NCBI RefSeq assembly: GCF_029626105.1
Contig: NZ_JARUBH010000009.1
Coordinates: 1,364,001-1,428,000 of the forward strand
Length of the DNA stretch: 64,000 nucleotides
From: Solwaraspora sp. WMMD792
GTDB lineage: Bacteria; Actinomycetota; Actinomycetes; Mycobacteriales; Micromonosporaceae
Direction: 5' to 3'
Shown in pieces: positions 33,988 to 44,897 of the stretch. Below the pieces are notes generated by a model. The model searched no databases. It was not told where the DNA came from and worked only from the letters and a program-made list of their open reading frames with translations. The position numbers and the translations under genes were made by a program. Position 1 is the first letter of the stretch. Each line of letters begins with the position of its first letter.

Positions 33988-34596
33988 ATGAGGTTCCACC
34001 ACCGATTCCACGGCGGACCGCAGGCCTGGATGCGGGGCGGATTCGGATTCCCGCCGTTCGGTCCCGGTCCCGGCCCCGGCTTTGGTCCCGGCTTCGGCGC
34101 CGGGCCGGGCGGCGGCGGCCCGCGGCGGGGCCGGGGCGGCGGACGCGGCCGGCGTCGGCCGAACGTGCGTGCCGCTGTGCTCGCCCTGCTCGTCGAAGGA
34201 CCAATGCACGGGTACGAGATGATCCGGGAACTCGACTCCCGTACCGGCGGTGCCTGGCGACCGAGCCCGGGATCGATCTACCCCACCCTGCAACTGCTCG
34301 AGGACGAAGGGCTGATCGTCGGGACCGTGGACGCGGCCGGCGGCAGCCGCCGGCAGTACGCGTTGACCGACGCCGGCCGCCCCGAGGCCGAGCAGGCCGC
34401 CGAGCAGGCGCCGTGGACGCAGTTCGCCCCGGAAACCGTGGAGAGCTGGCACGACGTGCGCGAATCCGGTATGCAGACGTTGCACGCGCTGCGGCACGTG
34501 ATGATGAACGGTACCGCCGAGCAGCGGGAGCGGGCCCTGGCCGTACTCGACGAGACCCGCCGCAAGCTGTACGCCATCCTGGCCGACTCCGAGTAG
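33988..34596 (+). CDS. PadR-family transcriptional regulator
   Basis: 202 aa, ATG with GGAGGCAGAC upstream. A Gly/Pro/Phe/His-rich head (res 1-58) precedes the winged helix (VRAAVLALLVEGPMHGYEMIREL, PSPGSIYPTLQLLEDEGLI) and a C-terminal dimerisation helix. PadR repressors commonly control transporters or stress genes. No target gene follows directly; autoregulation is likely from the dyad upstream. Confidence 0.9.
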   Translation: MRFHHRFHGGPQAWMRGGFGFPPFGPGPGPGFGPGFGAGPGGGGPRRGRGGGRGRRRPNVRAAVLALLVEGPMHGYEMIRELDSRTGGAWRPSPGSIYPTLQLLEDEGLIVGTVDAAGGSRRQYALTDAGRPEAEQAAEQAPWTQFAPETVESWHDVRESGMQTLHALRHVMMNGTAEQRERALAVLDETRRKLYAILADSE

Positions 34597-34617
34597 GTCG
34601 CCGGTCACGGCAGGATT

Positions 34618-34656
34618 CGCCGGATCGGCTGTCGATCCGGCGGCCCGCCGATCGTC
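34618..34656 (+). promoter_or_regulatory. ECF42-type promoter overlapping a hairpin
   Basis: TGTCGA at 34630-34635, 17 bp, then CGTC at 34653-34656, matching the TGTCGA / CG(A/T)C signature reported for ECF42 sigma factors. The -35 lies in a 10-bp hairpin (34618-34627 with 34633-34642) that may end padR transcription. The next two genes are the DGPF protein and ECF42 sigma, so the pair is probably autoregulated. Confidence 0.5.
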
Positions 34657-34698
34657 GTCAAGGCGTACGGCAACGCCACTACCTGCGAGGAGCCCGAC

Positions 34699-35049
34699 AT
34701 GAAGTACATGCTGTTGTTCGTCAGCCCGCCGACCGACAGCCCGGACCAGCCCGGGGCGCAGTGCACCGTCGAGGACTGGATGGCCTACGACAAGCAGATG
34801 AAGGACGCCGGCATCTGGGTCAGCGGCAACGCCCTGGCCGACCTGACCACCTGCACCTCGGTCAAGGTCGACGTCGACGGACAACGGATCGTCACCGACG
34901 GTCCGTTCGCCGAGAGCCGTGAGGTGCTCGGCGGGTACGACGTCATCGACGTACCGAACCTGGACGTCGCGCTGGACTGGGCGGCCCGTTCGCCCGGTGC
35001 CCGGGATGGATCGGTGCAGGTGCGTCCGATCGCCGAGTTCGGGCTCTGA
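34699..35049 (+). CDS. YCII/DGPF-domain protein
   Basis: 116 aa, ATG with GAGGAGCC upstream. MKYMLLFVSP start, the TDGPFAE motif that names the family and a REVLGGYDVIDV strand. These small ferredoxin-like proteins are the standing partners of ECF42 sigma factors and are usually their main target. Their biochemical role is not settled. The sigma gene starts 6 bp after the stop. Confidence 0.9.
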   Translation: MKYMLLFVSPPTDSPDQPGAQCTVEDWMAYDKQMKDAGIWVSGNALADLTTCTSVKVDVDGQRIVTDGPFAESREVLGGYDVIDVPNLDVALDWAARSPGARDGSVQVRPIAEFGL

Positions 35050-35055
35050 CACCGG

Positions 35056-36366
35056 ATGGTCGGCGGCGAGCCGCAGAACCAGCCGGCCGCCCGGGGCCCG
35101 GAAACGGACCCGGCGGCGGTACGCGCGTCGGTGGCGGCCGTGTTCCGCGAGGAACACGGCCGGCTGCTCGCCACCCTGGTACGCCGCTTCGGTGACCTGC
35201 ACCTGGCCGAGGAGTCCGCCGCCGAGGCCATCGAGGCGGCGCTGACGCACTGGCCGGTCTCCGGGGTGCCGACCCGCCCCGGCGCGTGGCTGCTGACCAC
35301 CGCTCGCCGCCGGGCCGTCGACCGGATCCGCCGCGACCGGACGCTGGCCCTGCGGATCGCGGTGCTGCAGGCCGAGGCGGACCGGGCCGACCCGGCTCCG
35401 GCGGCGGACGTCGACCGGGACCTGCCCGACGACCGGCTGGCCCTGTTCTTCACCTGCGCCCACCCGGCGCTGACCGAGGAGGACCGGGTGGCGCTGACCC
35501 TACGCTGCCTCGGCGGGTTGACCACCGCCGAGGTGGCCCGGGCCTTCCTGGTGCCGGAGGCGACCATGGCCCAGCGGATCGTCCGGGCGAAACGCAAGAT
35601 CCGCGACGCGCGTATCCCGTTCCGGGTGCCCGGTGCCGACGAGTTGCCGCAGCGGCTACCCGGTGTTCTGCAGGCGGTGTACTCGATCTTCACCGAGGGG
35701 TACGCGGCCAGCTCCGGTCCCCGCCTGCAACGCCTGGACCTGGCCGAGGAGGCCATCCGGCTGGCCCGCATCCTGCACCGGCTGCTGCCCGCGCAACGGG
35801 AGACCGCCGGACTGCTCGGCCTGCTGCTGCTGGTGCACGCCCGCCGACATACCCGGACCGGCCCGGACGGGGTGCCGGTGCTCCTCGACGAGCAGGACCG
35901 GCGTCGGTGGGACCGACCAATGATCGGGGAAGGCTGTGCGTTGGCCCGCGCGGCGTTGACCGGCGGCCCACCGGGCCCGTACGGGCTGCAGGCCGCCATC
36001 GCCGCGCTGCACGACGAGGCGCCCGACGTCGCCGGCACCGACTGGCCGCAGATCGTCGCCCTCTACGACGTACTGCTGGGGGTGGCACCGTCGCCGGTGG
36101 TGGCGTTGAACCGGGCGGTGGCGGTGGCCATGCGGGACGGCCCGGCAGCCGGTCTGGTCCTGCTCGACGAGCTGGCCGCCGATCCGCGCCTGCGGTCGTA
36201 CCACCCGTTGCCGGCCGCCCGGGCCGATCTGCTGCACCGGCTCGGCCGGCACGCCGACGCGGCCGACGCCTACCGGCAGGCGGTGGACCTGGCCGGCACC
36301 GAACCGGACCGGGAACATCTGCGGCGTCGGCTGGCCGAGGCCGAGGCCGCGACCCGCGTCGACTGA
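35056..36366 (+). CDS. ECF42-group RNA polymerase sigma factor
   Basis: 436 aa, ATG 35056. Sigma region 2 (~res 30-100, REEHGRLLATLVRRFGDLHLAEE), region 4 (~140-185, GLTTAEVARAFLVPEATMAQRIVRAKRKI) and a ~230-aa C-terminal extension of helical TPR-like type (ALNRAVAVAMRDGPAAGLVLLDEL) needed for activity in this group. No anti-sigma gene is present, as is usual. Operon with the DGPF protein; convergent with the ABC transporter. Confidence 0.92.
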   Translation: MVGGEPQNQPAARGPETDPAAVRASVAAVFREEHGRLLATLVRRFGDLHLAEESAAEAIEAALTHWPVSGVPTRPGAWLLTTARRRAVDRIRRDRTLALRIAVLQAEADRADPAPAADVDRDLPDDRLALFFTCAHPALTEEDRVALTLRCLGGLTTAEVARAFLVPEATMAQRIVRAKRKIRDARIPFRVPGADELPQRLPGVLQAVYSIFTEGYAASSGPRLQRLDLAEEAIRLARILHRLLPAQRETAGLLGLLLLVHARRHTRTGPDGVPVLLDEQDRRRWDRPMIGEGCALARAALTGGPPGPYGLQAAIAALHDEAPDVAGTDWPQIVALYDVLLGVAPSPVVALNRAVAVAMRDGPAAGLVLLDELAADPRLRSYHPLPAARADLLHRLGRHADAADAYRQAVDLAGTEPDREHLRRRLAEAEAATRVD

Positions 36367-36419
36367 GCCGGTACCGGGCCGCCCGACACCCGCCCGCCAC
36401 CCACCGATCCAGGTGCGGC

Positions 36420-37407
<988 letters not shown>

Positions 37408-37415
<8 letters not shown>

Positions 37416-38418
37416 CTCCACCGTCCGTACCGGTGGCGGTGCCACCGACGACGTCGTAGAAGCAGGCCACCCGGTGGTCCGGGCCGACCGTGCGCAGCGG
37501 CGGCACCTCGGTGGCCGCCCGTGGGTCGTGCCGGTAGCCGCAACGTGGATGGAACGCGCAGCCCGGCGGCAGCGCCGTCGGATCCGGCGGCTGGCCGGGG
37601 ATCGTCGTCAGCCGGCGCGGCCGATCGGCGCCGACCCGGGGCACCGCCGCCAGCAGTCCCATCGTGTACGGGTGCCGGGGCGCGGCGTACAGCTCGTCGA
37701 CCGGTGCCTGCTCCAGGATCCGGCCGGCGTACATGACCGCGACCCGGTCGGCGATCCCGGCCACCACCCCCAGATCGTGGGTGATCCAGACGACCGCGAG
37801 GCCCAGCCGTCGTTGCAGCCCGGCGACCACCTCGAGGATCTGCGCCTGGGTGGTGACATCCAGCGCGGTGGTCGCCTCGTCGGCGAGCAGCACCTTTGGC
37901 TCACAGGCCAGCGCCATCGCGATCATGACCCGCTGGCGCATCCCGCCGGAGAACCGGTGCGGGTAGTCGCCGAGCCGGTCCCGGGCGTCCGGCAGCCCGA
38001 CCTGTTCGAGCAGCTCCACCGCCCGGTCGCGGGCCGCCGCGCCGGTGGCCACGCCGTGCAGCTCGATCGGCTCGACCAGCTGCGACCCGATCGTCTTCAC
38101 CGGGTTGAGGGAGGTCATCGGGTCCTGGAAGACCATCGCGATCTCGTTGCCCCGGATCCGCCGCAGCTGTCGCTCACCGGCGGCCAGCAGGTCCACACCG
38201 TCCAGCAGCACCTGCCCGGTGGCGGTGGCCGCCTCGTCGAGCAGGCCGAGGACCGCCAGCGCGCCGACGGACTTGCCCGACCCCGACTCGCCGACGATGG
38301 CCAGCGTTTCACCCGGGTGCACGTCGTAGCTGACCCCGTTGACCACCCTCGCCACGCCCCGCCGGGTGCCGATGCGCACCGTCAGGTCCCGTACCGACAG
38401 CACCGGGTCGCCGGCCAT
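37408..38418 (-). CDS. Oligopeptide/nickel-type ABC transporter ATPase (OppD/DppD-like)
   Basis: 336 aa from ATG 38418, overlapping the permease stop (ATGA). Walker A GESGSGKS, signature [14 protein letters not shown], Walker [15 protein letters not shown]-terminal [10 protein letters not shown] segment. Pairs with the OppF-like ATPase to power the importer. Confidence 0.93.
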
Positions 38419-39275
38419 CAGCCCTGCCCCCTCGACTCGATGACCGACCGTTGCCGTGGGTCGAGCGCGTCGCGCAGCCCGTCGCCGACGACGTTGAACG
38501 CCAGCACGGTCGCGAAGATGGCCAGACCGGGGAAGATGCCCATCCACGGTGCCTGACTGACGAAGTCGCGGCCCTCGGCGAGCATCCGTCCCCAGGCCGG
38601 ATCGGGTCGCTGCACGCCCAGACCCAGGAACGACAGCGCCGCCTCGGCCAGGATCGCGAACGCCAGGCTCAGCGACGTCTGCACGATCACCGGCGCGGCG
38701 ATGTTCGGCAGCACGTGGCGGAGCAGGATCCGCAGGTCGCCGGCGCCGACGGCGCGGGCCGCCCGGACGTACAGCTGGGCCGAGACGACGAGCGTCGCGG
38801 CCCGCACGATCCGGGCGAAGATCGGCGTGTAGACGATGCCGATGGCGATCATCGCGTTGGTGATGCCCGGGCCGAGGATGGCCAGCACCGCGATCGCCAG
38901 CAGGATCGCCGGGAACGCGAACAGCACGTCCATGGTGCGCATCAGCAGCGCGTCCGTCGCGCCGGAGTAGAAGCCGGCGACCAGCCCGATCAGCAGGCCG
39001 GCGGTCAGCGAGATGCCCACCGCGACGAACCCGACCTGCAGCGACACCCGGGCTCCGACCAGCACCCGGCTGAGCACGTCGCGGCCGAGATTGTCAGTGC
39101 CGAACGGGTGCGCCCACGACGGGCCCGCGAGCCGGCCCGGCACGTCGACCGCGTTCGGGTCGTACGGGGCCAGCCACGGCCCGACCACGGCGACCACCGC
39201 CAGCCCGGCCAGCACCAGCAGCCCGGCCAGGGCCAGCCGGTTGCCCAGCAGCAACAGGAACAGGCGGCGGGTCAT
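38418..39275 (-). CDS. ABC transporter permease (DppC/OppC-like)
   Basis: 285 aa, about six helices. HPFGTDNLGRDVLSRVLVGAR is the family's N-terminal motif and RAARAVGAGDLRILLRHVLPN the EAA coupling loop. Overlaps both neighbours by 4 bp or less. Confidence 0.93.
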   Translation of the reverse strand: MTRRLFLLLLGNRLALAGLLVLAGLAVVAVVGPWLAPYDPNAVDVPGRLAGPSWAHPFGTDNLGRDVLSRVLVGARVSLQVGFVAVGISLTAGLLIGLVAGFYSGATDALLMRTMDVLFAFPAILLAIAVLAILGPGITNAMIAIGIVYTPIFARIVRAATLVVSAQLYVRAARAVGAGDLRILLRHVLPNIAAPVIVQTSLSLAFAILAEAALSFLGLGVQRPDPAWGRMLAEGRDFVSQAPWMGIFPGLAIFATVLAFNVVGDGLRDALDPRQRSVIESRGQG

Positions 39276-40216
39276 CGGCGCCGCACCCGCGGGTCGAGGT
39301 AGCCGTACAGCAGGTCCACCAGGAAGTTGACCACCAGGAACATCAGCGCGATGGCCAGCACCGCGCCCTGCAGCAGGCTGTAGTCACGCCGGACGACCGC
39401 GTCGTACGCCAGCCGGCCCAGACCGGGCCACTCGAAGATCACCTCGACGATCACCACCCCGCCGAGCAGGAATCCGAGCTGCAGACCGACGGCGGTCACG
39501 ATGGAGATCCAGGCGTTGGGCAGCACGTGCCGGCGGACCGTCTGCCAGCGGGACAGCCCCTTGGCCCGGGCGGTACGGGCGTAGTCCTGGTGCAGCGCCT
39601 CCAGCACCGCCGAGCGGACGAACCGGGTCAGCACCGAACCGGAGATCAGCCCCACGGTCATCGCCGGCAGCACCAGGTGGTGGGCCGCCCGGACCGGATC
39701 GTCCAACGGCGACACGTAACCGGAGGCCGGCAGCCAACCCAGCAGCAGCGCGAAGAGCAGGATGTACATGATCCCGCTCCAGAAGTCCGGCACCGAGATC
39801 CACAGCTGGCTGAACCCGGTGGCGATCCGGTCCACCAGTGACCCGGAGCGCACCGCAGAGACGATGCCCAACGGCAGCGCGATCGCCAGCGCGACGGCGA
39901 GCGCCGCGCCGGCGAGCAGGCTGGTCGGGCCGAGCCGGGCCAGCAGCAGCCGGGTGACCGGCTCACCGCTGCGGAAGCTGACCCCCAGGTCGCCGGTGAC
40001 CGCGCGGGCCAGCCAGCCGCCGTACTGGGTCAACAGCGGCTGGTCCAGCCCGGCGCGGGCCCGCATCGCCTGGTACAGCTCCTCGTCGAAGCGGGTGCCC
40101 AGGGCCAGCCGGATCGGGTCGCCGGGCACCAGCTGGACGATCAGGAAGACCGCGACGCTGACCCCGAGCATCGCGACGACCGTCTGCAGCGCCCGCCACA
40201 GTAGGAAACGCGCCAT
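39272..40216 (-). CDS. ABC transporter permease (DppB/OppB-like)
   Basis: 314 aa. The N-terminal helix (ALQTVVAMLGVSVAVFLIVQL) with PGDPIRLALG and the coupling loop (YARTARAKGLSRWQTVRRHVLPN) are typical. The stop overlaps the next permease start. Begins 9 bp after the binding-protein gene. Confidence 0.93.
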   Translation of the reverse strand: MARFLLWRALQTVVAMLGVSVAVFLIVQLVPGDPIRLALGTRFDEELYQAMRARAGLDQPLLTQYGGWLARAVTGDLGVSFRSGEPVTRLLLARLGPTSLLAGAALAVALAIALPLGIVSAVRSGSLVDRIATGFSQLWISVPDFWSGIMYILLFALLLGWLPASGYVSPLDDPVRAAHHLVLPAMTVGLISGSVLTRFVRSAVLEALHQDYARTARAKGLSRWQTVRRHVLPNAWISIVTAVGLQLGFLLGGVVIVEVIFEWPGLGRLAYDAVVRRDYSLLQGAVLAIALMFLVVNFLVDLLYGYLDPRVRRR

Positions 40217-40225
40217 CGCGGCGGC

Positions 40226-41803
40226 TCAGTCGGTCAACCGCACGGTCCGCAGCCGGGTCTTGCCGTCCGGGTGCATCTCCACGCCGGACACCTGCGGCGC
40301 CCAGGCCAGCGTGGCCTGCGGGCTGTACAGGTAGCCGTAGCTGACCTCGTCGATGATCAGCTCGGCCGCCTGGTGGTAGAGGTCGCGCCGTTCGGTGTCC
40401 TCGACGCTGGCCCGGGCCTGGTCGAGGTACTGGTCGACCTGCGGGTTGGCGTAGCCGTGGAAGTTGAACGATCCGGCGGAGTGGTGCTGGGCGTAGTAGG
40501 CGTACTCGCCGTCGAGGTTGTTCAGCCAGCCGAGGACGTAGCAGTCGTAGCTGCCGTTGCCCTGCTCGTCGAGCCAGCTGGCGAAGTCGAGGGTACGGAT
40601 TTCAGCGTTGACGCCGACGTCGCCCCACTGGCTGGCGATCACCTCGGCGGCGGCCAGGGTGTGCGGGTACTCGTTGGTCAGCATCAGGTCGACGGTGAGG
40701 TCGGTGACGCCGGCATCGGCGAGCAGCTCGCGGGCCTGGTCCGGATCGTGGCTGAACGGGGCGTAGTCGGTGGCCCAGAAGTTGCCCGGCGGCATCGCCG
40801 ACTGCACCGGCGTCGCGGCGTCGAAGAAGGCGGCCTGGGCCACCTGTTCGCGGTCGATGGCGAACGACAGCGCCCGGCGTACGTCGATGTCGTCGAACGG
40901 CGGCCGGTCGAAGTTGCAGGTGAAGTACCAGTAGTCGTTGCTGGCCTGCTGGCCGAGCTCGACCTCGGGGTCGTCGCGCAGGGTGGCGATCTCCTGGGCC
41001 GGCACGTTGTTGGTCAGGTGCACGGCACCGGTGCGCAGGTTGGTCAGCGCGGTGGTCGGCTCGGAGACGAACCGGAACTCGACCCGGTCGACGTACGGAC
41101 CGTCGCCCCAGTAGTCCGGGTTGGCCTCCAGCACGATCCGGTCACCGGGGGTGTAGCTGACGAACCGGAACGGCCCGGTGCCGATCGCGTCGGTGGTCAG
41201 CCCGTCGCCGTCGATCAGCTCGGGGGCGACGATCGCCATCCCCTTGAACCCGCCGATGTTGGCCAGCAGGTTGGGGGTCGGCTGGTTGAGGACGAACTCG
41301 ACGGTGCGGTCGTCGACCTCGCGTACCTCGTCGACGGTCTCGAACCGCCAGGCGTTCGCGGCGGTCTCCGCGTCGGTGATCCGTTCGAAGCTGGCCACCA
41401 CGTCGCTGGCGGTGAACTCCCGCCCGTTGTGCCAGGTGACGCCGTCGCGCAGCTGGAAGGTCCAGGTGAGCAGGTCCTCGCTGACCTCCCACTCGGTGGC
41501 CAGCGCGGGTTGGAAGCTCAGGTCGGGGGCCGGCTCCACCAGGGTGTCGTAGACGTTCTCCAGCACCAGGAAGGTGGGCGACGCGGTGGAGACGTGCACG
41601 TCGAGGCTGTCCGGCTCGCTGGAGATGGCCACCACCAGGGTGCCGTCGGAGGTGGGGGTCCCGTCGTCGGTCTCCAGGGACTCGCCGGCCGAGCAGCCGG
41701 CCAGCGCGAGCGCCGCGGCGGCGGCGAGGCTCGTCGCCCGCCCGGCCGACCGGTTGGTACGCGCGGATCGCCGCCGGTGCGGGAACGCTGGGGAGGGATT
41801 CAC
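40226..41803 (-). CDS. Extracellular solute-binding lipoprotein, family 5
   Basis: 525 aa, GTG 41803 with TAGGAGA upstream. Lipobox ALAGC (~res 35-39) shows membrane anchoring. SBP family 5 body: SSEPDSLDVHVST, LTWTFQLRDGVTWHNGREFTASDVV, VRRALSFAIDREQVA. Family members bind oligopeptides, nickel complexes or, less often, oligosaccharides. Being divergent from a rhamnogalacturonan lyase makes uptake of pectin fragments possible, but peptides are the default. Confidence 0.9.
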   Translation of the reverse strand: MNPSPAFPHRRRSARTNRSAGRATSLAAAAALALAGCSAGESLETDDGTPTSDGTLVVAISSEPDSLDVHVSTASPTFLVLENVYDTLVEPAPDLSFQPALATEWEVSEDLLTWTFQLRDGVTWHNGREFTASDVVASFERITDAETAANAWRFETVDEVREVDDRTVEFVLNQPTPNLLANIGGFKGMAIVAPELIDGDGLTTDAIGTGPFRFVSYTPGDRIVLEANPDYWGDGPYVDRVEFRFVSEPTTALTNLRTGAVHLTNNVPAQEIATLRDDPEVELGQQASNDYWYFTCNFDRPPFDDIDVRRALSFAIDREQVAQAAFFDAATPVQSAMPPGNFWATDYAPFSHDPDQARELLADAGVTDLTVDLMLTNEYPHTLAAAEVIASQWGDVGVNAEIRTLDFASWLDEQGNGSYDCYVLGWLNNLDGEYAYYAQHHSAGSFNFHGYANPQVDQYLDQARASVEDTERRDLYHQAAELIIDEVSYGYLYSPQATLAWAPQVSGVEMHPDGKTRLRTVRLTD

Positions 41804-42197
41804 CGTCTGTCTCCTACCTCGTTGTCGCCGTTACGGGCTTGACGGGCCGGGTTGCGTCGACGGGATGGTGCACGTCGGGGCTGGTGCACATCGCCAACTG
41901 CGTGGTGCCGCCGGATGATGCCGCGACTGGCTGCGGATCGGTGCACCGACCCTAGTCGATCGCTGCAGGGGTCACAACTCGATGACCTCAGGTGACCGTG
42001 GTCCACGTCGGGTCGGTCCGCAGTCCGAATGGAACGGTTCATTCGACGACAGCTCGCCTTGACACACTGGCGAACGCATCCATAGCCTTCAGTCTCTTGT
42101 ATCGTTTCATCGACTGTCACGGGTGCCTGACACCGTCCCGCGGCCGGCCGCTCGGCCAGAGCCGGCCGCGCCGCCCGTCGACCGAGGAGATTTCCGG
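41804..42197. promoter_or_regulatory. Divergent control region, ABC importer / PL11
   Basis: 394 bp without a gene. Elements seen: an 18-bp imperfect dyad with perfect GAATG...CATTC ends (42027-42044), a TTGACA box (42059-42064) with TAGCCT 18 bp on (42083-42088), and TTGTATCGTTTCAT (42097-42110), which is a near copy of the site before the GH43 gene. The last lies just after the putative -10, a repressor position. Confidence 0.45.
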
Positions 42198-44804
42198 ATG
42201 AACCGTCGTACCCGACGTCGCCGTCCCCACCGTCCACCCACCGCCGTGGCGTTGCTTGCCGGCGTCCTCACGCTGACCCTCGGCGTACCGGCCGGCGCCG
42301 CCCCCGTCGACCGGGCCGACGATGTCCACGGCCCCGCCGACGGACCGGCCGGCGGTGGTCGCCCCGACGCCGTCCAACTCGAACATCTCGACCGCGGCCT
42401 GGTCGCCGCCGCCACCGACCAGGGCGTCTTCCTCGGTTGGCGACTGCTCGGCCACGAGGTGACCGGCTCCGGTGCCACCGGCGTGACCGGTACCGACTTC
42501 CACGTCTACCGGGACGGCCGGCGGCTGGCCACCGTCACCGACAGCACCAACTACCTGGACACCGACCCCGCGACCGGCGCCGGCTACCAGGTCGCCGCCG
42601 TGGTCGACGGCGTCGAGGTCGACCGCAGCGATCCGGTGCACCCGTGGTCGCAGGCCTACCACGATCTGCCGCTGCGTCGGCCCGCCGACGGGGTCACCCC
42701 GGCCGGTGAGGCGTACACCTACTCCGCCAACGACATGAGCGTCGGCGACGTCGACGGCGACGGGCGGTACGAGTTCGTCGTCAAGTGGGACCCGTCCAAC
42801 TCCAAGGACGTCTCCCAGGTCGGCTACACCGGACCGGTCTACCTCGACACGTACCGGCTGGACGGCACCCTGCTGCACCGCATCGACCTCGGGGTCAACA
42901 TCCGGGCCGGCGCCCACTACACCCAGTTCCTGGTCTACGACTTCGACGGCGACGGCCGCTCGGAGATGATGCTCAAGACCGCCCCCGGCACCAGGACGAT
43001 CAGCTACCGGCCCGACGGCCGGGTCGCCGACGAACGCTACGTCACCATGCCGGAGTCCGACCGGCGGGCCGGCTACTCGCACCGCGACGACTACCGGATG
43101 TCCGCCGCCGACTACCACGACCACCTGGTCGACATGTTCCAGGGCTGGCACGCCCACCCGGAGGTGGTCGCCGGCAACTGGCCCGCCACCCTGGAGGCGG
43201 CGTTCGGCATCGACCCGGCGTACGAGTATCCGCTGTCGCGGGCCGCCGCGCAGGCCCTCGCCGACCACTTCATCGACGTCTACGCCCCGGCCCGCAGCAG
43301 CCGCAACAACCTGCGTGCCTTCGAAGGCTTCATCGTCGACGGCCCCGAGTACCTCACCGTGTTCGACGGCGCCACCGGGCGGGAGTTGCAGACCGTCCAC
43401 TACCAGCCCGGTCGGCACGACGACGGTCTGATGTGGGGCGATTACGCGATGTCGCGCATCGAGCCGGGCAACCGGGTCGACCGGTTCCTCGCCGCGGTGG
43501 CCTACCTGGACGGCCGCCGGCCGTCGGCGGTCTTCGCCCGCGGCTACTACACCCGCTCCACCCTGGTCGCCTACTGGTGGGACGGGCGCAAGCTCACCGA
43601 GCAGTGGTACGTCGACAGCGGCTGGACGCCGATGACCAACCCGTTCAACGACTCGCCGCACGGTCGCGACGGCACCGACGACGAGTTCGCCACCATCACC
43701 ACCCAGGGGCAGCACTCGATCAGCGCGGCCGACGTCGACGGCGACGGCCGGCACGAGATCGTCTACGGCGCCGCCACCATCGACGACGACGGTAGCCTGC
43801 TGTACAGCGCGTTCGCGCAGTTGCCGCCGGACAGCGCGGCCCCGGGCACCATGGCCCGGCTCGGCCACGGCGACGCCATGCACGTCACCGACATCGACCC
43901 GCGCCGCCCCGGCCTGGAGGCGTACCTGGTCTTCGAGGGCGGGCGGTGGGCGCCGTACGGGCACGGACTGCTCGACGCCGCCACCGGTGAAGTGATCTTC
44001 GGCGCCTACTCCGGAGTGGACACCGGCCGGGGCATGATCGGCGACATCGACCCGCAGCACCCCGGCCACGAGGTGTGGGCGGTCAGCGGACTCGGCCTGC
44101 ACACCGCCGCCGGCGAGCCGCTCGGCTCGCAGATCCCCGGCACCAACATGAGCATCCGGTGGGCGGCCGACGGCAGCACCCAGATCGTCGACGGCGCGAT
44201 CGACCAGACCCCGACCATCGACGACTGGCGCCGGGGTCGGCTGCTCACCGCCGAGGGCACCCGGACCAACAACTACACCAAGGGCAACCCGGGCCTGGTC
44301 GCCGACGTCTTCGGTGACTGGCGGGAGGAGTTGCTGCTGCGTACGGTCGACAGCACCGCGATCCGGATCCACCTGAGCACCGAGGTGACCGATCGCAAGA
44401 TGTACACCCTGATGCACGATCCGCAGTACCGCGCCGAGGTGGCCCGCCAGCAGACCACCTACAACCAGCCGTCGTACCCCGGCTTCTACCTGGCCGCCGA
44501 CACCGACTTCGGAAAGGTGCCGGTGCCGGACCTCTGGGCACCGGGCAGCCTGCCCGCGCTGCGGACCGCGTACGACGGATTCCGGCGCGACGGCGCGATC
44601 ACCGGACCGGTCACCCACCGGCTGTCCGCCGCGCTGGATCAGGCGCAGTGGCACCTCGACCGGGGCCGCACCGGCCCGGCGACGCAGGCCCTGCAGCGCT
44701 TCGTGCACCATCTGGCGCATCCGCACCGGCGTGACCGGGTCGACCCGGCCGCCGCGGCAGCGCTGACCCACCAGGCCCGGACCGTCATCGGCATGCTCGG
44801 CTGA
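42198..44804 (+). CDS. Secreted rhamnogalacturonan lyase, family PL11
   Basis: 868 aa. ATG 42198 chosen because GAGGAG precedes it; the frame is open back to 42123. Signal peptide (MNRRTRRRRPHRPPTAVALL). PL11 body: QLEHLDRGLVA, GVFLGWRLLG, repeated calcium-binding DVDGDGRYE / DFDGDGRSE / DVDGDGRHE loops of the beta-propeller, SDRRAGYSHRDDY, and GLHTAAGEPLGSQIPGTNMS. The last ~75 residues are a helical FIMAH-like tail (LDQAQWHLDRGRTGPATQALQRF). Cuts the rhamnose-galacturonate backbone of RG-I by elimination, complementing the homogalacturonan lyases at 29-34 kb. Confidence 0.93.
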   Translation: MNRRTRRRRPHRPPTAVALLAGVLTLTLGVPAGAAPVDRADDVHGPADGPAGGGRPDAVQLEHLDRGLVAAATDQGVFLGWRLLGHEVTGSGATGVTGTDFHVYRDGRRLATVTDSTNYLDTDPATGAGYQVAAVVDGVEVDRSDPVHPWSQAYHDLPLRRPADGVTPAGEAYTYSANDMSVGDVDGDGRYEFVVKWDPSNSKDVSQVGYTGPVYLDTYRLDGTLLHRIDLGVNIRAGAHYTQFLVYDFDGDGRSEMMLKTAPGTRTISYRPDGRVADERYVTMPESDRRAGYSHRDDYRMSAADYHDHLVDMFQGWHAHPEVVAGNWPATLEAAFGIDPAYEYPLSRAAAQALADHFIDVYAPARSSRNNLRAFEGFIVDGPEYLTVFDGATGRELQTVHYQPGRHDDGLMWGDYAMSRIEPGNRVDRFLAAVAYLDGRRPSAVFARGYYTRSTLVAYWWDGRKLTEQWYVDSGWTPMTNPFNDSPHGRDGTDDEFATITTQGQHSISAADVDGDGRHEIVYGAATIDDDGSLLYSAFAQLPPDSAAPGTMARLGHGDAMHVTDIDPRRPGLEAYLVFEGGRWAPYGHGLLDAATGEVIFGAYSGVDTGRGMIGDIDPQHPGHEVWAVSGLGLHTAAGEPLGSQIPGTNMSIRWAADGSTQIVDGAIDQTPTIDDWRRGRLLTAEGTRTNNYTKGNPGLVADVFGDWREELLLRTVDSTAIRIHLSTEVTDRKMYTLMHDPQYRAEVARQQTTYNQPSYPGFYLAADTDFGKVPVPDLWAPGSLPALRTAYDGFRRDGAITGPVTHRLSAALDQAQWHLDRGRTGPATQALQRFVHHLAHPHRRDRVDPAAAAALTHQARTVIGMLG

Positions 44805-44833
44805 CCACGACTCGACAGACCGGGAGCTGACCC

Positions 44834-44867
44834 GCGGTGCGCGACGGCTTGGCCCGTCGCGCACCGC
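44834..44867 (+). terminator. Terminator after the PL11 gene
   Basis: 14-bp perfect stem (44834-44847 with 44854-44867), 6-nt loop. Confidence 0.65.
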
Positions 44868-44897
44868 TGGTGGCGCCTACCGATAGGGTCGTCGGTC

